NCBI GenBank assembly: GCA_031315995.1
Contig: JALDRG010000007.1
Coordinates: forward strand, 212,264 to 276,263
DNA: 64,000 bases
Source: Nitrospira sp.
GTDB lineage: Bacteria > Nitrospirota > Nitrospiria > Nitrospirales > Nitrospiraceae
Direction of reading: 5' to 3'
Shown here: piece after piece, positions 8,234 to 18,200 of the stretch
How positions within the stretch are numbered: the stretch's first letter is position 1
Layout: every line of letters starts with the position of its first letter
Position numbers and translations under genes: made by a program
The notes under the pieces: model-generated
What the model saw: the letters and a program-made list of their open reading frames with translations, nothing else
The model's database searches: none
Told to the model about the DNA's origin: nothing

Positions 8234-9058
8234 ATGAAAAACATTTCCTTCCTTCCATATCACGAAGGGTCCAGTTTCTTCGATTTCCTCTCCGAGCGTC
8301 ACCCCGAGTTGAAACCTGGTTTGCATGCCATCACGGCTCATCGGATGGCGCCTGCTGTCGACCTAAGCCAGCCTGGAACCATCCCCGTGCCGCATGGGAC
8401 AACGGTTTTGGCGTTGAAATATCGGGATGGGGCGATTATCGCCGGTGATCGACGGGCGACGGAAGGATTTCAAATCGCCGACCGACGGATTGAGAAAGTC
8501 TTCCGCATCGACGAGTATTCCGCCATGGCTATCGCCGGGGCGGCGGGACCGTGCATCGAGATGGCCAAACTCTTTCAGACCGAGCTTGAACATTATGAAA
8601 AGCTCGAGGGAGTGCAGCTTTCCTGTGAGGGCAAGGCCAATAAGCTAGGGCAAATGGTGAAGGCCAATCTGCCGATGGTGTTTCAAGGGCTTGTCGTCAT
8701 GCCGCTCTATGTCGGGTACGATGTGAAGCGAAACGAAGGGCGTATTTTTAAGTACGACATTACCGGAGGTCGGTACGAAGAGTCCGACCACCATTCCATC
8801 GGCTCCGGCGGCAAGGATGCGCGCAACACCATGCGCGAACATTATCGATCGAGCCTTCCCGAAGAAGACGCGCTTCGAGTCGGACTCCTGGCGCTCTACA
8901 ATGCAGCGGATGAGGATGTGGGAACCGGTGGGCCGGATCTGGTTCGCGGTATTTATCCGACGGCCAAGATCGTCAGCGGCGCCGGTATTACGGATGTTCC
9001 TGAAGACCGAGTCCGTGCCTTGTACGAAACCATGATCGCCGAGCGAAGGAGATTCTAG
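8234..9058 (+). CDS. prcB: 20S proteasome beta subunit
   Basis: The catalytic subunit of the bacterial proteasome, 274 residues. The propeptide of 55 residues ends in PHG, and autocleavage would expose Thr56 (TTVLALKYRDG) as nucleophile. The nearby GDRRAT and later lysine and aspartate positions fit an active Ntn hydrolase. LEHYEKLEG and the C-terminal TGGPDLVRGIYPTA are characteristic of actinobacterial-type PrcB. It begins 13 bp after dop, and prcA follows after 3 bp, so the two core subunits are made together. Confidence 0.96.
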   Translation: MKNISFLPYHEGSSFFDFLSERHPELKPGLHAITAHRMAPAVDLSQPGTIPVPHGTTVLALKYRDGAIIAGDRRATEGFQIADRRIEKVFRIDEYSAMAIAGAAGPCIEMAKLFQTELEHYEKLEGVQLSCEGKANKLGQMVKANLPMVFQGLVVMPLYVGYDVKRNEGRIFKYDITGGRYEESDHHSIGSGGKDARNTMREHYRSSLPEEDALRVGLLALYNAADEDVGTGGPDLVRGIYPTAKIVSGAGITDVPEDRVRALYETMIAERRRF

Positions 9059-9061
9059 CCG

Positions 9062-9745
9062 ATGCCGTTGCCTTACTACGTCTCGCCGGAACAGATGATG
9101 CAGGACAAGGCGGAGTATGCCAAGAAGGGCATCGCCAAGGGACGCTCCATCATCGCCCTCGAATATGTAGACGGCATTCTACTCGCAGCAGACAATCCCA
9201 GCTCTTCCTTGCATAAAGTGTCCGAGGTGTATGACCGTATCGCGTTTGCCGGGGCCGGCAAATATAGTGAGTTCGAGCATCTCAGGAAGGCAGGGATCCG
9301 CCATGCTGATCTGACCGGCTATATGTACAGCCGAGAGGATGTAAGCGCACGGACCTTGTCCAATGCCTATTCGCAGAGCCTTGGGACGGCCTTCAGCACG
9401 GATGTCAAACCATTGGAAGTGGAAATTCTCGTGGTGCAGGTGGGTGCGAACGGCCAGGCGAACGAGATATTTCGCATTTCGTTCGACGGAAGCATCGTGG
9501 ATGAAAAAAACCTTGCGGTCATCGGCGGCCGATCCGAATCGGTTCAGCAGTACTTGCGGGAACATGCCACACCTCAGCCACCGAATTTGAAGGACGGGCT
9601 CAGACGTTGTCTAGCAGCCCTGGAGCAGGTCGCCTCTCAAAAGATTCCCTCTGAAAACCTCGAAGTGGCCGTGCTGGACAGGAATCGCCTTGGGCGGAAG
9701 TTCAGACGGTTGAGCAGTGCCGATATTTCCCAACTCTTCGCGTAA
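9062..9745 (+). CDS. prcA: 20S proteasome alpha subunit
   Basis: A 227-residue non-catalytic ring subunit that gates the proteasome and docks Mpa. The N-terminus YYVSPEQMMQDKAEYAKKGIAKGRSI is the alpha-specific gating/H0 helix region. GILLAADNPS and DRIAFAGAGKYSEFEHLR follow the PrcA pattern, and no catalytic threonine is expected or seen. It is translationally close to prcB. A 129-bp space follows before pafA, with no short ORF resembling Pup or UBact. Confidence 0.95.
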   Translation: MPLPYYVSPEQMMQDKAEYAKKGIAKGRSIIALEYVDGILLAADNPSSSLHKVSEVYDRIAFAGAGKYSEFEHLRKAGIRHADLTGYMYSREDVSARTLSNAYSQSLGTAFSTDVKPLEVEILVVQVGANGQANEIFRISFDGSIVDEKNLAVIGGRSESVQQYLREHATPQPPNLKDGLRRCLAALEQVASQKIPSENLEVAVLDRNRLGRKFRRLSSADISQLFA

Positions 9746-9874
9746 TTGTCGCCTCCTCCAATCCTCCTTTCCTCACTGCTGACAAGGCTGGCTCGCCTGA
9801 CCATGCGGCGAATCGGTTGAAGCCCCACGCGTCACGGTGTATCCTGAGAGAGACCGTGACGAGGACACCGGCAC

Positions 9875-11251
9875 ATGCTACAACGAATTTTTGGTTTGGA
9901 AAATGAGTACGGGCTGATCTTCTCTCCCAATGGGAAGATTTATCTTCCGATGGAAAAGGTGCTGGGCTATATCTTCGAAGGGCTGATCCCTAATAGCTGG
10001 CCGTCCAACGCGTTTCTGGTCAATGGCGCACGATTCTATCAGGATACCGGTTGCCATCCCGAGTACTCTACGCCGGAGTGTGACAACATCCTCGACCTGG
10101 TCATCCATGACAAGGCCGGCGAGCGTTTACTGGAGGCTTGTTTACCGGCGGCCGAAGAGCGCCTGCGGGAGGAGGGGTTGTCCGGCGAGATCTATATTTT
10201 CAAGAACAACACCGATTCGCTCGGCAATACCTACGGCTGCCACGAAAACTATCTCATGCGTCGGGACGTGGATTTTTGGAAAGTTACCGAACAACTCATT
10301 CCATTTTTCGTGACCCGTCAGATCTACTCCGGTGCGGGTAAGGTGCTGAAAGTCTCCGGCAAGCCGCAATACTTCATCTCGCAGCGCGCCCAGCATATTC
10401 ATGAGAAGACGTCCTCCTCGACGACCTCGTCGCGGAGCATCATCAATACTCGTGATGAACCGCACGCCGACGCGGAGAAGTATCGGCGACTCCACATCAT
10501 CGTGGGTGATTCCAATATGTCGGAGTATGCCACCTACCTCAAGGTCGGCACCGCCACGTTGGTGCTCTCGATGATCGAAGCCGGGTATTCGGTGAGCGGC
10601 ATGGAACTCGAAGATCCCGTCAAAGCCATACGAGAAATTTCCCGCGATCCGACGCTCATGAAGAAGGTGAAGTTGGACGACGGCAGGCAGATGACGGCGA
10701 TCGAAATTCAGCGAGTCTACGTCAAGCGCGCCAAGGAGTTTCTGTCGGAGCAGGAACATGATCCGGTGCTGGACGACGTCCTGGAGAAGTGGGTGTCCGT
10801 GTTGGATCGCCTGGAAGAGGATCCCATGCAACTCGTGCACGAGGTCGATTGGGTGATGAAAAAGCATCTCATCCAATCGTACACGGATAAAAAAGACTGC
10901 GGTTGGGATGACCCTCGGGTGTTTTTGTTGGATTTGCAATTTCATGACGTGAAACGGACGCGCGGGCTGTATTATTTGATGGAGAATCGGGGTATGGCCG
11001 TGCGGGCGGTCGAGGAGGAAGCGGTACAGCGGGCGATGTCCGTACCGCCTCAAACCACGCGCGCAAAAGTCCGCGGTGACTTTATCCGGTTCGCTCGTGC
11101 CAAGAATCGCTCGTACACGGTTGATTGGACCTATCTGAAGTTGAATGGGTACTGGGAAGAGACGATCCTCTGCATGGATCCGTTCAGCGCGGTGAACCGG
11201 CGGGTCGAGGAATTGTTATCACAAGTGTCCAGCGCGCGACTGTATCGATGA
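9875..11251 (+). CDS. pafA: Proteasome accessory ligase PafA
   Basis: A 458-residue ligase of the glutamine-synthetase-like superfamily. In Pup systems it joins the tag's C-terminal glutamate to substrate lysines using ATP. RIFGLENEYGL (metal-binding Glu), HPEYSTPEC, FKNNTDSLGNTYGCHENY and NTRDEPHADAEKYRRLHII are diagnostic. Length and the short N-terminus match PafA rather than Dop. Its presence implies that a conjugated tag exists in this organism, although no tag gene is visible here. The stop overlaps a possible upstream start of the following M23 gene. Confidence 0.94.
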   Translation: MLQRIFGLENEYGLIFSPNGKIYLPMEKVLGYIFEGLIPNSWPSNAFLVNGARFYQDTGCHPEYSTPECDNILDLVIHDKAGERLLEACLPAAEERLREEGLSGEIYIFKNNTDSLGNTYGCHENYLMRRDVDFWKVTEQLIPFFVTRQIYSGAGKVLKVSGKPQYFISQRAQHIHEKTSSSTTSSRSIINTRDEPHADAEKYRRLHIIVGDSNMSEYATYLKVGTATLVLSMIEAGYSVSGMELEDPVKAIREISRDPTLMKKVKLDDGRQMTAIEIQRVYVKRAKEFLSEQEHDPVLDDVLEKWVSVLDRLEEDPMQLVHEVDWVMKKHLIQSYTDKKDCGWDDPRVFLLDLQFHDVKRTRGLYYLMENRGMAVRAVEEEAVQRAMSVPPQTTRAKVRGDFIRFARAKNRSYTVDWTYLKLNGYWEETILCMDPFSAVNRRVEELLSQVSSARLYR

Positions 11252-11283
11252 CACGGGTTGAAGGGGAGAGACGAGGCAAGACC

Positions 11284-12270
11284 ATGTCGTTTCTAGATCG
11301 CTTTCTCATCATCTCCGTCGTCCTGCTGACGAGTGTCTTTCCGGTCGAGTTGTTTCCGAACACGGGGCCTGTGCCTCGCGGGGGCGACGGGCAATTCAGC
11401 GGTAGGCAGGGGCAGGTGGTCGTCATCACCGTTCCGGACATCAAGGATGCGACACGCGTCAAAGGGCAGTTTCTGGGGCGCAGGGTGACGTTTTTCCCGG
11501 ACCCGTCCACCAGCGGTAGCGCCGGGTACCTCGGATTGTTGGGGATTGATATGCAGGATGAGCCGGGGGCGCACGAGCTCACGATCGATGTGCAATTGGG
11601 CGAGCAGACACGTCATCTCTCCTATCAGGTATTGGTGTTGAAAGAAAAATTTTCCATCGAACATCTGAAGCTGCCGAAAGAGAAGGTGGATCTTGACGAG
11701 AAGGCCGCTGCGCGTTGGAAGGCCGAACAGGAGCAGGTTCGCAAGGCCTTGGCCGAAGAGTCTGCCATGCGACTCTGGCAGGTGGGGTTCATCGAGCCGG
11801 TCCATGGCAAGCGCACGGGGATATTCGGCAGTGTCCGCATTATGAATGGTCAAGCCAGGAGTCCGCACAGCGGGGAAGATATCGGCGCCCCGATGGGGAC
11901 CGACGTCATGGCTAGTAATGACGGCGTGGTGCGACTGACTGTGGATCACATCTTTTCAGGCCGCGGCATCTTTGTGGACCACGGTCTTGGCCTCTACTCG
12001 ATGTATTTTCATCTCTCCGACGTGCTGGTCAAAGAAGGAGACCTGATCAAAGCCGGACAGGTGATCGGCAAGGTCGGCGCGACCGGCAGAGCTACCGGCC
12101 CTCATCTCCATTGGGGCATGAAGTTGAACGGCGCACGTGTGAATCCCTACACCCTGCTTGAATTGCCTTTCCCGCAGAATCCCGCCGCCGGTGCGGCCGA
12201 TATCGGCCGCGCGACGGCCCCAGCACGAACAGAATCAAATTCCGCTGCAGTCGGCGGCGATACCCGCTAA
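11284..12270 (+). CDS. M23 family metallopeptidase, secreted, with LytM domain
   Basis: A 328-residue envelope protein. A hydrophobic N-terminus (about 7-22) is a signal peptide or anchor. A beta-rich domain (about 35-125) resembles those placed before LytM domains. The C-terminal M23 domain keeps the zinc-site motifs: HSGEDIGAP (HxxxD) and GPHLHWG (HxH). It therefore looks catalytically active against peptidoglycan cross-links, unlike the EnvC homologue at the window start. A Pro/Ala-rich tail closes it. An alternative ATG at 11248 overlaps the pafA stop; 11284 was preferred for the GGGGAGAG upstream. It may be read through from pafA, but a functional link is unproven. Confidence 0.85.
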   Translation: MSFLDRFLIISVVLLTSVFPVELFPNTGPVPRGGDGQFSGRQGQVVVITVPDIKDATRVKGQFLGRRVTFFPDPSTSGSAGYLGLLGIDMQDEPGAHELTIDVQLGEQTRHLSYQVLVLKEKFSIEHLKLPKEKVDLDEKAAARWKAEQEQVRKALAEESAMRLWQVGFIEPVHGKRTGIFGSVRIMNGQARSPHSGEDIGAPMGTDVMASNDGVVRLTVDHIFSGRGIFVDHGLGLYSMYFHLSDVLVKEGDLIKAGQVIGKVGATGRATGPHLHWGMKLNGARVNPYTLLELPFPQNPAAGAADIGRATAPARTESNSAAVGGDTR

Positions 12271-12313
12271 CGGTTCCGCGTCCGACGCTCCCCCCATCCA
12301 GGTCGATACACGC

Positions 12314-14767
12314 TCAGGACGTGCGACACGGTCCGCCTCGGGCCCCATGGCGTATCGTTGAATCAAGGGCCGCCGCCACCGCTTTTACCAGCGAGTCAGG
12401 GGTATAAGGTTTCGGCAAGAATGCCGTCTCCGTATTCAGGTCTTCCAGCAACGTGTCTTCTCGGTCTGAATAACCGGACGTGAGGATGACTTTGATGTCC
12501 GGTTGCAGGGTTCGAAGTGCTTGAGCGAGTTGTATCCCTCCCATGCCTGGCATCACCAGATCGGTAATCAAGAGCGCGACGTTGCGCTCCTGTTGACGGA
12601 TCATCTGTAACGCGTCTTCGCCGGTGCGAGCGGCCAAGATCGTATAGTGTTGCGCGACCAGCACGGTATGCGCCAAACCACGAACCATGTCATTGTCTTC
12701 CACCAGAAGAATGATTTCCGATGGTTCAGTGATGATCTTGGACTGACCCACCGGGCGTGGCGAGTCGGAATCCTCATCCATGCGAGGCAGGTAAATCGTG
12801 AATGAGGTCCCGTTTCCCGGCTCGCTCTTAATCCCGATGGTGCCTCCGTTCTGCCGGACGATTCCATAGACTGTAGACAGTCCAAGGCCGGTTCCTTTGC
12901 CCAACGCTTTCGTCGTAAAAAATGGCTCAAACACGTGCGCCAATGTGTCGGCATCCATCCCGCACCCTGTGTCCCGAACGACGAGTGTGACGTAGGGACC
13001 CGGAGTGAGGGTATCGGGCCAGAGTGGATCGGAGTGGACGATCGATACCGAGTTCGTTTCCAAATGAAGGCGCCCTCCCTGCGGCATCGCATCTCGAGCA
13101 TTGACCACGAGATTCATCACGACCTGTTCGATTTGACCGGGATCTGCCTTGATTCGTCCCAGTCCGGAATCCAAGGTGAGGACGAGTTCAATATCCTCGC
13201 CGATGACACGCTTCATGAGCTCGACAATTTCGGTCACGTGGTCATTGAGGTTGAGCGGTTGGCGTTCGACAATCTGGTGACGTGTGAAGGCCAGTAATTG
13301 TCGAGTCAGTCCGGTGGCCTTATTGCCGGCTTCTCTGATTTGTGCCATGCCTCGTTGCGCCCGGGAGGTCAATCCTGGCTCGTCCATCAAGAGCTCGGCC
13401 CAACTATTGATGATGGTCAACAGATTATTGAAGTCATGTGCAACGCCTCCGGCCATGCGTCCGAGGGCTTCCATTTTCTGTGCTTGGCGAAGTTGTCGTT
13501 CGAGATCCTTTCGATGAAGAAATTCAGAGATCATGGCGCCTAATTCAGAGATCCGTTCCAATTTGGAGACAGTGGGGTGAAGCCGTTCATAGGTGAGAAA
13601 CTCCATGATGCCCAGGATCTCTTTTCCGGTATAGATCGGGAATGCGATCATTCCGTGGAGGTCGGCTTGTCGCGCAGCTTGAAGGGCCGGAAATTCGGCC
13701 TCCTGTAGGATATCCGGACAGAGCGTGGCATCCCCCGTCTTCCAGACCTGCCCAGCCACGCCGACCCCCTGTCGTAACACCAGGCCCTGGTAGATTCGAG
13801 AGAAGTGCTCCGCAGGAAGGCCTGGCTGGTGCCACAGGGCATTGCACCGCAACGTCTTATCATGTGACTCCACGAGCCACAATGCTCCCAGCGTCCAGCC
13901 TTGGAGTTCGCACATGGCGCGAAGGATCTTGGGAACCGCCTCATTCAGCGAAGCCGATTCTTCAAGGGCGAGGCCGACGGCGAGTTGAACGGCATGCATC
14001 GTTTCGGCATGCCGGCGTTCAGTGATGTCGGTCTTGGCGCCGATCATGCGATACGGCCTTCCCGCTTGGTCGCGAAGGACATAGCCGTGATCGATCACAT
14101 AGGCATAGGTTCCGTCGACCCGACGAAATCGATATTCAGCCGTCCACAAATGCTGATCCGACTGAAGGATCTGGGCGAGGTTGACGAGCACCGAGGCCCG
14201 ATCCTCGGGATGAATCTGCTCGGACCAGGGGACCACGCCGGCTCGAAGATCCTCAGCGCCGGGTCCGTACACCGTTTGATAGGCCTCGTTGAACCACATC
14301 GCCCCGGAGGTGAGGTCCCAGTCCCAGATCCCGTCCCGAGTGGCGAGACACGTCAGGTGAAACCGCTCTTCGCTCTTCCGCAGGGCTTGCTCGACACGGT
14401 GCCGGCCCATGGCATAACGAATGGCGCGTCGCAATCCATCTCCCGTCAATCGACCCTTCACGAGATAATCCTGCGCGCCGTGCAGAAGGGATTTCTCGGC
14501 CACCATGTCGTTGTCCAATCCCGTCAATACGATGACCGGCGCATCGCCGGCTTGATCCCGTACCCGATCGAGAGTCTCCAATCCCTGGCTGTCCGGCAGA
14601 GAGAGATCGACCAAGACGGCGTCCACGTGATGTTCTGCAAGTCTCAACACGCCCGCTTCAAGTCTGTCCGCCCAATCGAGCGTGAAGCCGTCCGGCGTGT
14701 GGTCACAGAGTGCTTCACGGATGAGTTCCGCATCATCTTCATTGTCCTCAATCAACAACACCTGCAT
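12314..14767 (-). CDS. Hybrid sensor histidine kinase (REC-PAS-GAF-HisKA-HATPase-REC)
   Basis: A cytoplasmic protein of 817 residues with no membrane segments. Domain order: receiver (phospho-acceptor Asp54 in VLVDLSLPD), PAS/PAC (about 135-255, ending ITERRHAE), GAF (about 260-410), HisKA with His444 in VAHDFNNLL, HATPase_c (G boxes DTGCGMD and KGTGLGL), and a C-terminal receiver with Asp736 in LITDLVMPG. It lies 3 bp after the single-domain regulator on the same strand, so input may come from that regulator or the PAS kinase. No DNA-binding output domain is present, so its final effector is unknown. Confidence 0.9.
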   Translation of the reverse strand: MQVLLIEDNEDDAELIREALCDHTPDGFTLDWADRLEAGVLRLAEHHVDAVLVDLSLPDSQGLETLDRVRDQAGDAPVIVLTGLDNDMVAEKSLLHGAQDYLVKGRLTGDGLRRAIRYAMGRHRVEQALRKSEERFHLTCLATRDGIWDWDLTSGAMWFNEAYQTVYGPGAEDLRAGVVPWSEQIHPEDRASVLVNLAQILQSDQHLWTAEYRFRRVDGTYAYVIDHGYVLRDQAGRPYRMIGAKTDITERRHAETMHAVQLAVGLALEESASLNEAVPKILRAMCELQGWTLGALWLVESHDKTLRCNALWHQPGLPAEHFSRIYQGLVLRQGVGVAGQVWKTGDATLCPDILQEAEFPALQAARQADLHGMIAFPIYTGKEILGIMEFLTYERLHPTVSKLERISELGAMISEFLHRKDLERQLRQAQKMEALGRMAGGVAHDFNNLLTIINSWAELLMDEPGLTSRAQRGMAQIREAGNKATGLTRQLLAFTRHQIVERQPLNLNDHVTEIVELMKRVIGEDIELVLTLDSGLGRIKADPGQIEQVVMNLVVNARDAMPQGGRLHLETNSVSIVHSDPLWPDTLTPGPYVTLVVRDTGCGMDADTLAHVFEPFFTTKALGKGTGLGLSTVYGIVRQNGGTIGIKSEPGNGTSFTIYLPRMDEDSDSPRPVGQSKIITEPSEIILLVEDNDMVRGLAHTVLVAQHYTILAARTGEDALQMIRQQERNVALLITDLVMPGMGGIQLAQALRTLQPDIKVILTSGYSDREDTLLEDLNTETAFLPKPYTPDSLVKAVAAALDSTIRHGARGGPCRTS

Positions 14768-14770
14768 GCG

Positions 14771-15211
14771 TTACCTCTTCAGTGTTGGGACTTTCGAGAC
14801 CAGGGTCCAATAAAGTTCGAATTCTTTCACGACGGCGAGAAATCGCGTGAATGTCACCGGCTTGCGAATGTAGGAGCAGGCGCCCTGTTCAAACGAACGC
14901 AGGATATCTTCTTCGCGTTCACTGACGGTGAGGATGACGACCGGAAGCGGGCGAAACCGGAGATCGGATTTGATTTCCGTCAGCACCTCAAGCCCGGTTT
15001 TTTTCGGCATATTGATGTCGAGGAGCACCATGCCAGGAAGAGGAGAGCGGCTGAAGACGCCTTCTCCTCGCAGGTAGGCGAGGGCCTCCTCGCCGTCGCG
15101 CACAACGGCGATACGATTGGCCATGTTCACGGTCTCGAAGGCTTCCCGGATCAGCAAGATATCGTCTTCATTGTCTTCTGCGATCAGAATATCGAATGGC
15201 CGCATGGTCAT
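14771..15211 (-). CDS. Single-domain response regulator, Rcp1-like
   Basis: A 146-residue receiver with no output domain. The acidic pocket is AEDNEDD, the phospho-acceptor is Asp65 in LLDINMPKKTG, and the conserved switch/Lys region is SYIRKPVTF. The LDxNMPxKxG signature and length match the Rcp1 type usually encoded beside multi-PAS or phytochrome-like kinases. Its start overlaps the stop of the upstream kinase by 4 bp, so the two are translationally coupled. It probably shuttles phosphate between the two kinases or to an unlinked target. Confidence 0.92.
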   Translation of the reverse strand: MTMRPFDILIAEDNEDDILLIREAFETVNMANRIAVVRDGEEALAYLRGEGVFSRSPLPGMVLLDINMPKKTGLEVLTEIKSDLRFRPLPVVILTVSEREEDILRSFEQGACSYIRKPVTFTRFLAVVKEFELYWTLVSKVPTLKR

Positions 15212-18200
15212 GCGCTCACCTCTCTTGGAATAGGCTGCTTTACACCAAAGGTAATAAAAAAATCTGATCCGCCGCCTTCGCGAGGTGCCATCCAGGCACG
15301 GCCACCGTGTCGTTCCGCCACTTGCCGAACGATGGCCAGCCCTGCTCCGGTGCCCTCTATCTCACGTCCGACCGCTCGTCTGAATAACTCAAAGATTCGC
15401 TCGCGCTGGTCTGGGGCGACCCCAGGGCCACGATCCCGCACGACCAAGCCGATGAGTGCCGTGCCGTCAAGATCCATCATGGTATGCGAGGCAATCTCGA
15501 TGTTCGGAGGTTGTCCGGCGGAGGCAAACTTGAGCGCATTCGAGACCAGATTGTAGATGCCCTGGATGGCCCAGGTGGTATTGACTCGCAGGTTGGGAAG
15601 AGGTGAGCGAATCGTGATGTTTGCGCCGGTTTCTTTAATGCGTCTCTCCAGCCGGCGTATGACTTCTTGGACCAGCTGGTCGGCGTCGATATCGGTGATG
15701 GGGGGATCCATCCGCTGCGCGCGGGAGAGGTCCAGGATGTCCGTGAGCAATTGATCGAGCCGCTGCGTGGCTCGGACAATGCGTCGGAGGAAGTCTTGCC
15801 CCTTTTCATCGAGCCGGTTCCCATATCGTTCCTGAAGCAGGACCGAGAAACTCTCAATGGCCCGGAGCGGTTCCTTTAGATCGTGTGAGGTCACGTGCAG
15901 AAGGGTTTCGAGATCCTTATTTTTTTCGAGGATCAGGACCTCGGACCGTCGTCGTTCGGTGATATTCCGGTTGGTTTCCAATACAAGGCTGCGGCCATTG
16001 GTCTTCAGGAGTCCCCAACGGCTGTCCACCAGGAGATCGTGCCCCGCCTTCGTGCGCTGGTGCAGTTCACCCGTCCATTCGCCGCTCGATTCGAGTGTCG
16101 CGTGGATCTGATCGAGTGGACAAGGGAAGACGGTCCGCAGCAACTCAGTGCTGGACTGTCCCAATGCTTCAGACCGCGTAAATCCGTAGAGTTGCTCACA
16201 GCCTCGATTCCACTCGACGATGCCGTTCTGCATATCCCACGCAAAGATCGGTTCATGCGACAATTCCAGGAGTTTGCGCTGCTGTTCCATCTTTTCCTCG
16301 GCACGTTTTCTGGCCGTGATGTCACGCGCGATGGTCGAGATTCCGATGACTGTTCCCTCTACGTTTTTGATCGGAGAAACAGTCAGTGAGACATAAAGAG
16401 AAGTGCCATTTTTACGTACCCGGAGCGTTTCATGTTGACGATGTTGTTTTCCGGCTTTCACCTCTTCGAAGGTGATCCATTCCTCCTGCCGTTGATGGGG
16501 AGGCACGATGTGACGGATCGGTTGGCCGACCATTTCATCCGCGAGATACCCGAACATCTGTTCGGCGCTTAGGTTCCACGTCAGAACAAGTCCGTCCAAA
16601 CCTTGACCGATGATGGCATCGGAAGACGATTCGACAATGGCTCCCAGTCGAGCTCGGACTTCTTCGGCTCGCTTGCGATCGTCGATATCCGTATGAGTCC
16701 CCACCCATTTGACGACGCGGCCGCCATCGCCGTGGATCGGGGTGGTCTGGCTGCGGAACCAACGATACTGGCCGCCGGCGCTACGAATGCGGAATTCAAT
16801 GTCGAGGGGTGCATTCGAACCGACTGACGCCTGCCACCGTTCGACCGTCATGCTCCGGTCGTCGGGATGGAGTTGCTCCAGCCAACCACTGCCCAATTGT
16901 GGTTCTGCGGCCTGACCGGTGTAGGCAACCCACTGTGGACTCAGATAGTCACAGGCGCCTTCCGGCGTACAGGTCAAAATGAGCTGCGGCAAACATTCCA
17001 ATAGCTCGCGAAATCTGGCTTCGCTGGCTTTGAGGGCATCCTCGGCCTGCTTTCGTTGAGAAATATCGCGTAGAATGACGGTGAAAAGCTTCTGTCCGCG
17101 CGCGCGCACCTGTGAAATGGATGCCTCGATGGGGAATTCCTCCCCGTTTGTTCGAAGCCCGGAGATGGTCCCGAGGGCTCCCATCTGGCGTTTGGTCACG
17201 GACGTCCGGCCAAAGGCCGCGATATGTTGGGTATGTGTCGTCCGAAAACGTTCCGGGATCAACGTCGTCACCGATCGACCGATTACCTCTTCAGCCGTGC
17301 ATCCGAACATCGTCTCGGCGGATGTATTAAAATTCGTGATTTCCTGCCGTTCGTTGATGGTGATAATGCCATCCATCGCGGAGCCGAAGATGCTGCTGAG
17401 CCGTTGTTCGCTGTCTCGAGCTGCGGCCAACGCTTCCTTGTGCTCGGTGATGTCGACACAGGAGCCGATGAATCCGACGAAGACGTTCTCCCCCTCAAAG
17501 CGTGGCAGTCCGTGGTCCAGCATCCAGCGCCATTCGCCGTCATGCCGTCGCAACCGGTATTCCATTTTGAATTCCCGTCTGGCCTCGAAGGAGTTTTCGT
17601 ACACTTTCAGGCAATCGTCATAGTCCTCCGGATGGACATGCTGTGCCCACCCGCTTCCCAGTTCTTTCTCCAGGCTGCGACCGACGAACTCCAACCAAGG
17701 TGTATTGAACCAGATGCAACTTTTGGAAACATCGCTGATCCAGATCAACACCGGGGCATGGTTCGCCATCAACTGAAAGCGAAGCTCAGTCGATTTCAAG
17801 GCCGCCTGAGTGGTGCGGGTGGTGATGAGTTCCTGTTCCAGTCGCTCGTTGGTGAGACGAAGCGCTTCAGTTCGTTCCTTGACCGCAATCTCGAGTTCCT
17901 CGTGACTCTTGCGCAACAAGGTATCCGCACGTTTGCGATCCGTGATATCCAGCAACGTGGAGCGGATGGCCACAAATCGGCCGTCGGCATCGGTGATCGC
18001 AGTAGCGCTGAGCAGGATGGGAAATGTCGTACCGTTGCTACGGACCATGTCGAACTCCAAGCCGTGGACGCGCCCTTCCTTCATAAAGATCGCAGACTGT
18101 TCCTGAAAGAGCTGTGCGCCGGCGGAGGTGAGCAATTCGGAAAACCGCTTCTTGCCCAGAACGTCCTGTTTCGTATAGCCCAGCCAGTTGAGTTCGGTTT

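Noticed and set aside
13901..15556. 551-codon plus-strand frame across the hybrid kinase and regulator genes
   Set aside because: It crosses two well-supported genes on the opposite strand and shows no domain.
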